Assembly: GCA_033239005.1 (NCBI GenBank)
Contig: BSQZ01000096.1
Span: 255,501 to 319,500 of the forward strand
Reading direction: 5' to 3'
Length of the DNA stretch: 64,000 nt
Origin: Lamellibrachia satsuma
Lineage: Eukaryota; Annelida; Polychaeta; Sabellida; Siboglinidae
Positions 57,027-64,000 of the stretch are shown here, piece by piece; the first letter of the stretch is position 1, and every line of letters starts with the position of its first letter. The notes under the pieces are model-generated. The model was not told the origin of the DNA, made no database searches, and saw only the letters and a list, made by a program, of their open reading frames with translations. The position numbers and the translations under genes were made by a program.

Positions 57027-58510
57027 GGGTAGGCTTCCTAAAAGCAAGGTCATGTCTAACCAATTTCTTATGTTTTTTAGAAGAAATTACAAAGTGGGTA
57101 GATGACAGGTCACCAGTTGTCTACTTACATTTTCAGAAAGCTTTCGATAAAGTGCCACATCAAAGATTGTTACTTAAACTAAAAGCCCATGGTATAGGCA
57201 ATGATGTAATCAACTGGATAGAAAAGTGGCTTACACACAGAAGACAGAGAGTAATAGTAGATGGTGAGATTTCAAACTGGAAATCTGTTTTGAGTGGGGT
57301 ACCACAGGGATCAGTATTAGGCCCTATACTGTTTTTATATATATATATAAATGATTTGGAGGATGACATATCTAGCAAAGTACTCAAATTTGCAGATGAC
57401 ACAAAAGTATTCAGAAAGGTTACTAATGATACAGATAAACAAAGTTTACAGGATGATCTAGAAAAATTTGTTAAATGGTCAGAACAATGGCAAATGTTAT
57501 TCAATTTTGGGAAGTGTAAATGTATACACATAGGACATGGAAATATGGACGAGGAATATAAAATGGGGGATGCTGTACTAGGTAGAACCACACAAGAATG
57601 TTTTGAGTGGGGTAACACAAGGATCAGTATTAGGCCCTATACTGTTTTAAATATATATATAAATGATTTGGAGGATGACATATCTAGCAAAGTACTCAAA
57701 TTTGCAGATGACACAAAAGTATTCAGAAAGGTTACTAATGATACAGATAAACAAAGTTTACAGGATGATCTAGAAAAATTTTTTAAATGGTCAGAAAAAT
57801 GGCAAATGTTATTCAATTTTGGGAAGTGTAAATGTATACACATAGGACATGGAAATATGGATGAGGAATATAAAATGGGGGATGCTGTACTAGGTAGAAC
57901 CACACAAGAAAAGGATTTAGGAGTAACATTTAATGCTGACATGAAAGTTTCAGAGCAATGTGGGATTGCTGCTTCGAAAGGAAATCAATTTCTAGGGCTA
58001 ATTAGGATAACTATCACGTATAAGGAGAAACATCTAATTGTACTCCTGTACAAAGCAATAGTTAGACCACATTTGGAATATTGTATTCAAGCATGAAGGC
58101 CATATCGTAAAAAAGACATAGATAAGCTAGAAAGAATACAACGAAGAGCAACTAAAATGATTCCAGAATTAATAGACTTTAGTTACGAAAGTCGCTTATT
58201 ACAATGTGGTTTGACAACACTAGAGACCAGGAGACTAAGAGGAGACCAAATAGAAGTGTTTAAGATAGTGAACGGTTATGAGGATGTTGATAGGAATATG
58301 TTCTTCAAACTTAAAGAAGGCAGTAGAACCAGAGGACACAAAGCAGCATTAGTTAAGGAGCAGTGTAGGTTGGACATGAGAAACTACTCTTTCTCACAGA
58401 GGGTGATAAATGAATGGAACAAACTGCCAAATGATTGTGTTAATGCTAGTAGTGTGAATATGTTTAAAAATAGAATTGACAGATATCTGATAAGGGCGTA
58501 TCTCTTTTTG
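57027..58510 (+). mobile_element. CR1 fragment with internal 300-bp duplication
   Basis: RT from FLKARSCLTN through [52 protein letters not shown] to the C-terminal RTRGHKAALVKEQCRLDMRN and NEWNKLPNDCVNASSVNMFK. A segment of about 305 bp (57,292-57,597) is repeated in tandem at 57,598-57,905, so YINDLEDD...FADDTKVF occurs twice in one frame. A TGA at about 58,095 interrupts QA(W)RPYRKKDID. Member of the second CR1 subfamily. Confidence 0.92.
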
Positions 58511-58979
58511 ATGCAAATGCTTGATTATATTGTTCTTGGTCACAATGTTTCAATACCAGAGTAGACAGTGTCTATGCTGTAATGTTGACAACTTCCTGGC
58601 TGTTACCAGATTCAGGGTGACATGCTAATAGCAGACAAATATGATTTTAAAAGTAATATAAATAAATATAAGAGTAAATATTAACAGTATCAAGTCAATA
58701 ATTCCAACAAAATCAATTCCAATTCCTAAAAATAAATTTTGGAAAAAAATTCCAATAAAAAATTGAAGTCAATTCCAATTCGAACTGGAATTGAGGGTCA
58801 GTTCCAATTCGAATGGAATTGACCACATGCCTGAAGTATATTCATGACAATATCTTGTCTCTGTGTACTACAGCAACAGTCATGAACAGTATAATTGAAT
58901 TGAAACAAGCTTATGTCTGTGGGGCTTTTGTCCATGCACCATACTATTTAGCAGATGCTTTCAGTATAATACCTAATAA

Positions 58980-58997
58980 TTATATATTTACATATAT

Positions 58998-59092
<95 letters not shown>
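58980..59092. repeat. (AT)n microsatellite
   Basis: About 90 bp of perfect AT flanked by CACACAC and CGTGTGGGC. 59,095-59,640 shows nothing recognised. Confidence 0.96.
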
Positions 59093-59093
<1 letters not shown>

Positions 59094-59640
59094 GTGTGGG
59101 CAGGTATGTGTGTGTGCATGCAGCATTTATAAGATAAAGATGTCACAAACATAGATCTGCATTTGGTCCAATAACAATATTCATGCATTATGTTATCTAA
59201 ATCGAGTGTCAGATATAAAATAAGGAACCCCATAGAAAGTGAACCTATGGGTCCATATTTTGTTATGGAATTTGGACCCCTTATAGAATTTTGACCTCCC
59301 TGGCCCATTGAAAACAGTGCAATGTTGATTAGATAATATAATACACATTGGAGCTAAAATGCTACGTTTGGTTATGTTACCAGTGGCATTCGTCAAACTG
59401 ACCAAACAGATTCATTAAAAACATTAAGAGATCAGTGAAAGACCCATTGGTTGAATTAACATGGCTCCATAGGGAAAATGCTTTTCCCTGTGGTTGATTA
59501 CTTTATACATTCTATATGACACTGGCACTCTTATATTCTAAAAATAATATATACAAGAGAAAGTTTCTCACATTGTGATTCACTTTTATTATGCAAAAGA
59601 TGAATTTTGTAAAATTTTCAAGTCATTGTATGTGTAATCT

Positions 59641-60130
59641 TTTCAGATGAAGGATTCACCATTGGTTCGTACAAGTACAGGTACTAGTTTTGAAGTATCC
59701 AGCGCTACGGGTGATGCCGTCAATCTTTACATTACGGATGTCACCTTTAGTGCCATCACTGCTACTACTGCTGTGGCACCACATACAACTGATGCTGAAA
59801 TGCAAATTGATCCGGTAATGATATTTCAAGTGCAACACTTCGCAAATACTGCTGTAGTCACTGATGACATTATTGCACCAATGAACTACTCCTATGTGAA
59901 GCTTCCATCAGATTCAGTGAGAACAAAGACATTGGTGCAGATGATGCACACTATGTGATAACAGCGACATAACCGAGGGTGACTCAAGCAGCTCCAACAC
60001 CTATGAGAAAGAGAAGAAGTTTGTCATTCGTGAGAAAAACTTATGTCACTTTTCTGCACCTGCCACACACCAAACAGCCATAAACTGTGACACAGGTTGT
60101 ACTCATGTCTGATCTATCAGCCAAGGTCTT
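59641..60130 (+). other. Exon-like texture, unassigned
   Basis: After TCTTTTCAG at 59,639-59,647 a frame of 103 codons (59,647-59,958) reads MKDSPLVRTSTGTSFEVSSA then TDVTFSAITATTAVAPHTTD. Composition is less AT-rich than the flanks. No family recognised. Texture resembles 56,040-56,680. Could be transposon cargo or a decayed gene. Confidence 0.2.
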
Positions 60131-60224
60131 TCGGATACTGGGGTGTCTGTCAGAGGAAAGGGTGCTGATTTCTACCCCTGGATAAGTGAAAGGTGAATTG
60201 AATATGTTAGGTGTATGTGTACTA

Positions 60225-60605
60225 TCAGTCAGAATAAGTAGTGTATTGGTGTATATTTAGTGCCAGTAGTTTATTGAAACAGATGGTTGGTGTGCAAGGA
60301 ATATCAGTCAGAACAAGTAGTGTATTGATACATATGATTGGTGTACATTTACTGTCAGTACAAGTAGTGTATTTGGTAGAGAATGAGACGCTTGGTTTAC
60401 ATTTGCTGTCGGTAGGAACAAGTAGTAGATTCAGTCAGAACAAGTAGTATATTGGATACACATGATTGGTGTACATTTACTGTTGGTAGGAACAAGTAGT
60501 GTATTGGTATGCATGATTGGTGTACGTTTACTGTCAGTCAGAACAAGTAATATTGTTACACATGATTGGTGTACATTTACTGTCCAATCAAAACAAGTAG
60601 TCTAT
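60225..60605. repeat. Degenerate about 45-bp repeat
   Basis: About seven diverged copies of GATTGGTGTACATTTACTGT+CAGTCAGAACAAGTAGTGTA+TTGG. Indels and substitutions are frequent, so it is an old array. 60,605-61,083 shows nothing further. Confidence 0.8.
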
Positions 60606-61083
60606 TGCCATTGGTACAGATGATGATAGTGAAACAGTTAAATGCCTTGGATTTATAAAGATTAATTATTTCCTAAGATAAACTACCAGTATATTTGATA
60701 TGTTGTGGCATAATAATGATGTGTGTAACTGTGATATCCATGTTCCAGGTTGTATTTCCCTGTGGTAGAAGTCACTGTTTTTAGTCAATGCTTTCAGTCG
60801 TTCTAGTTAGCCTTATTTCTTTCGTAATTGTTTTTCTATGTGAATAAACTGTTGGTATATTTTATGTTGGTTTCAATATAAATGAAATTGTGTGTAGTGA
60901 CATGCAAGATGCTGCAGGTAACATTTTTGTTGACAGAAGTGGGATATGGATAAGAAGGCATTCACATCATTCAGTTATTAATATTTTAGTGGGAATTTTT
61001 GTAGTTTTCCAGGTTGTTTTTCGACCTGCTGCATACTGTGGGTGCCTCACAATTTGTCTATATCAGACTATCAGTACACTCAC

Positions 61084-61200
61084 CTGTGTCAGGTCAATCT
61101 CCATAGGTAAACTTTCCATCAATTCAATTTGGTTCAGAATAGACATCACAGATCCTTCCCACATTGCAGGATGGGATTACTTGTCTTGCCTTTCCTGAGC
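61084..61200 (-). CDS. Candidate exon, unknown gene
   Basis: Flanked by a good acceptor (tatatttcag) and donor (ACAG|GTGAGTG). From an internal ATG (61,164) the frame reads MWEGSVMSILNQIELMESLP+MEIDLTQ up to the donor; an in-frame TAA lies 5 codons before that ATG, so this would be a first coding exon. The helix-loop pattern LP(M).(I)(D)L faintly resembles TFIIS N-terminal (LW) domains, but I would not assert it. No downstream exon found. Confidence 0.25.
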
Positions 61201-61735
61201 CTGAAATATAATTTGTCAGGGTTAGTTGATAGCACTAATTCCATAATTACCATAATAGTTGCAAAACTGTGAACATTACATACTGTCAGTAGTTAATTAT
61301 TGTTATTTAAATGATTACATTGCACCAAACAACAAGGTGTTGTGGTGTGCTACAGAGAGGGGTGATTACAAGTACGAATATTAATGTAATCATGATTACA
61401 GTAATTATTGCAATCACAATTACTAATGTAGTCATGATTACAATCATTATTACAATCACAATTATGGTAACATTTAAGAATATATATATATTCACATAAT
61501 GAATTAAATAAACCCTCATGTTATTATTGTCATCAATGTTATTCAACACAAAATCAAACACAATATTAAAATACAGTCACGGTACAATTCATTAGATTAG
61601 ATACAAAATAAAGAGAAGAGCTTGCTTGCATTGCCATTGTAGTTCGGACCTCGCCCTCGGGCTAGGTAAAAGAAATATGCAGAAAAAATATGATTATTAA
61701 AATGGCAATGATTCGATAACAATTGAATTACTGAC

Positions 61736-61977
61736 CTGCTAGCTATAGGGCGAATCAATGAGTCGGCACGCAAATCATGCAATGACAGCAGACCAACATC
61801 TAGCACCGCTCTGTTTGTGCATATCACTACAAAATCATCGTCTTCGCCTTCGTACGTTGATGGAAGCACCAACGGCAACGCGGTCGGGCACACGGTGCTG
61901 CATAGCCATAGCCTAGCCCTAGGCATGGTAGCTTCCTCGGCGCAGCATGATGACTCAACGTAAACGTGCGCAGACAT
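61736..61977 (-). CDS. Candidate first exon, unknown gene
   Basis: Open frame from an ATG at 61,977: MSAHVYVESSCCAEEATMPR, LVLPSTYEGEDDDFVVICTN, LLSLHDLRADSLIRPIAS, then donor AG|GTCAGT leaving two bases. CpG density is high on this stretch (GTTGCCGTTG, CGTACGAAGGCGAAGACG), as for a 5' exon. The leftover phase would fit the cactin RS exon 10 kb away, but the protein is not cactin-like. Unassigned. Confidence 0.3.
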
Positions 61978-62164
61978 CGGGACGTAATTTCCACAGGTTC
62001 ACCACATCACATTACCTAGTCAGGAATCGTTGACAGTCAAAGCGCTGTTGTAATTTTTCCTGAATCCAACGTCAACAAAGTCAAAGGCGAAGGTGACCTG
62101 GAGTCTGGAGCGTGACTCGCACACTCGGTGACACTTTACGACTGTCAACCGTTGTTGTAAGTGG

Positions 62165-62335
62165 GGAGCGGTGGTCTAATGGTTAGAGCACCCGCCTGTC
62201 AATCGAGAGGACGGTGGTTCGATTCCACCTCCGCCGTTTCGAAGCTTGGGCAATTTCGTTCACCCCACTTTGCCCGTGTCTTTCGGAAGAGACACTAAAA
62301 GCCGTTGGTCCAAACTCCTGCGTTAGCTCAAGATT
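62165..62335 (+). mobile_element. tRNA-headed SINE copy
   Basis: Head GGAGCGGTGGTCTAATGGTT+AGAGCACCCGCCTGTCAATC with A box (TGGTCTAATGG) and B box (GGTTCGATTCC), T stem GGTGG/CCACC intact; the acceptor and anticodon stems do not pair, so it is not a functional tRNA gene. The body TTCGTTCACCCCACTTTGCC+CGTGTCTTTCGGAAGAGACA+CTAAAAGCCGTTGGTCC matches the SINEs at 26.2 and 41.7 kb. It ends near 62,335. Confidence 0.85.
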
Positions 62336-62339
62336 GGGC

Positions 62340-62940
62340 TGTTTAGAGTATAACTACTTGAGACTTGAGACTTGAGTTTCCGTGTGGCCTGTCGAACTAG
62401 ACTCTTCGTCTGTGGTTTCCATTTCTCCAAAGATAGACAACTATTACGGAAGTTCAGTAAACCACTAATCGCTAGTAGCAGATCTGGTAAAACTGTCACT
62501 ACCGATGCATCCATCTTGTCAACAAGTAAAAAATAGTTCCGGTATTCCGTTATCGCATATTCTCGTTGGTTAGCGTCTCGTGTGTTCGAGAAGTGTGGCG
62601 TTTTCCACGATTTTTTGCGTGTTTTGTTGTAATTTCTTTAACTTTTTTATTTGGAACGAACAAAAACGCTATTTTGTTGACGTGTGTAAACACTTGTATA
62701 TATAACAGAGACACATATCTTTTTTTTCGCTCCAGAATGCCTATTTACGAAATAAATCGCAAAAAATCGAAAATTTACATTGATTAGATATACGCGACTC
62801 AAACCACTCGTTTCGACAACAAAATGGCGATACGCAGTGATGCATTTTGTCGATTTTTGTCTCGAACAAAATCTCTTTTTCAGCTTATCTCATAAATTAG
62901 CAGGTATCTGTCACCATTAATGCATAGTTAGATAATATAT
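62340..62940. other. No recognised feature
   Basis: Unique-looking sequence with somewhat higher CpG (TTCCGTTATCGCATATTCTC, CGCGACTCAAACCACTCGTT). No exon or repeat that I can support. Confidence 0.45.
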
Positions 62941-62974
62941 ATTTAAATATACGGCACAACACAAAATTGCTTCA

Positions 62975-64000
62975 GTTCCCCTTTAACTAATGCTGCTTTG
63001 TGTCCTCTGGTTCTACTGCCTTCTTTAAGTTTGAAGAACATATTCCTATCAACATCCTCATAACCATTCACTATTTTAAACACTTCTATTTGGCCTCCTT
63101 TTAGTCTCCTGGTCTCTAGGGTTGTCAAACCACATTGTAATAAGCGACTTTCGTAACTAAGGTCTCTCAATTCTGGAATCATTTAGTTGCTGTTCTTTGT
63201 ATTCTTTCTAGCTTGTCTATGTCCTTTTTACGATATGGCCTCCATGCTTCAATACTCCAAATGTGGTCTAACTATTGCTTTGTACAGGGGTACTATTAGC
63301 TGTTTCTCCTTATACATGATAGTTCCCCTAATTAGCCCTAGAATTTGATTTCCTTTCGAAGCAGCAATCCCACATTGGTCTGAAACTTTCATGTCAGCAC
63401 TAAATGTTACTCCTAAGTCCTTTTCTTGTGTGGTTCTACCTAGTACAGCATCCCCCATTTTATATTCTTTATCCATGTTTTCATGTCCTATGTGTATACA
63501 TTTACACTTCCCAGAATTGAATAACATTTGCCATTTTTCTGACCATTTAACTAATATATCTAGATCTTCCTGTAAACTTTGTTTATTTGTATCATTAGTA
63601 ACCTTTCTGAATACTTTTGTGTCATCTGCAAATGTGAGTACTTTGCAAGATATGTCATCTTCCAAATAATTTATATATATTAAAAACAGTATAGGGCCTA
63701 ATACCGATCCATGTGGTACGCCACTCAAAACATATTTCCAGTTTGAAATCTCACCATCTACTATTACTCTCTGTCTTCTGTGTGTAAGCCACTTTTCTAT
63801 CCAGTTGATTACATCATTACCTATACCATGGGCTTTTAGTTTAAGTAACAATATTTGATGTGGCACTTTATCGAAAGCTTTCTGAAAATCTAAGTAGACA
63901 ACATCCACTGGTGACCCATCATCTACCCACTTTGTAATTTCTTCAAAAAAGCATAAGAGATTGGTCAGACAAGACCTTGCCTTTAGAAACCCATGTTGAG
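62975..64000 (-). mobile_element. CR1 fragment running off the right edge
   Basis: On -, RT from LSQHGFLKARSC (window edge) through DVVYLDFQKAFDKVPHQILL, SGVPHGSVLGPILFLIYINY (Gln to His change in PQG), FADDTKVF, AASKGNQILGLI and IVRPHLEY, then after a frame break MIPELRDLSYESRLLQCGLT and RTRGHKAALVKGELKQ, ending near 62,975. The 3' end is missing about 80 codons. Same subfamily as the 57-kb copy. The 5' part lies outside the window. Confidence 0.93.

Noticed and set aside
62165..62235. Functional tRNA gene (Asp-like, GTC at the anticodon position)
   Set aside because: A and B boxes and T stem are intact, but acceptor and anticodon stems do not pair and the sequence continues into a SINE body found elsewhere in the window.

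Overview
This is eukaryotic, animal-type DNA: two intron-rich protein-coding genes facing each other, with almost all the rest being intron, transposon remnants and tandem repeats. I identify the genes by residue-level resemblance to remembered protein families and by splice sites whose phases agree from exon to exon. No database was searched. CR1-type LINEs, a tRNA-headed SINE and minisatellites lying across exon-intron boundaries suggest an invertebrate deuterostome. A cephalochordate (amphioxus) is my best guess, because I recall boundary-spanning minisatellites being described there, but this is inference.

Layout. (1) About 1-14,080, + strand: the 3' portion of a Lines homolog gene (LINS1-like). 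Four exons are recognised (193-283, 5345-5950, 7926-8175, 11258-12623); the first exons lie left of the window. (2) About 14,080-16,290: intergenic repeats between the two convergent 3' ends. (3) About 16,290-51,815, - strand: the cactin gene (CACTIN, a spliceosome-associated protein). Seventeen exons join in phase or nearly so, from the RS-rich N-terminal part (51,815) to the terminal stop (17,612). The extreme N-terminus was not found, and one exon near 19,488 is buried in a tandem array. (4) About 51,816-64,000: repeat-rich DNA with a nested hAT-like element (54,104-58,833) carrying a 1.26-kb (AC)n tract, further CR1 fragments, a SINE, and two weak candidate exons on the - strand (61,084-61,200 and 61,736-61,977).

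The main observation is that tandem arrays are not placed at random relative to these genes. At about eleven positions the repeat unit contains, or directly abuts, a real exon end: splice donors at 5950, 22,985, 32,970, 34,114, 43,717 and 45,008; splice acceptors at 23,140, 40,427 and probably 19,488; and the stop-codon ends of both genes (12,621 and 17,612). Each array therefore carries many copies of a splice site or of a C-terminal coding tail. Two CR1 copies and one SINE sit inside or beside these arrays. The gene most affected encodes a splicing factor.

Most long open frames in the window are read-through of tandem repeats and are not genes.
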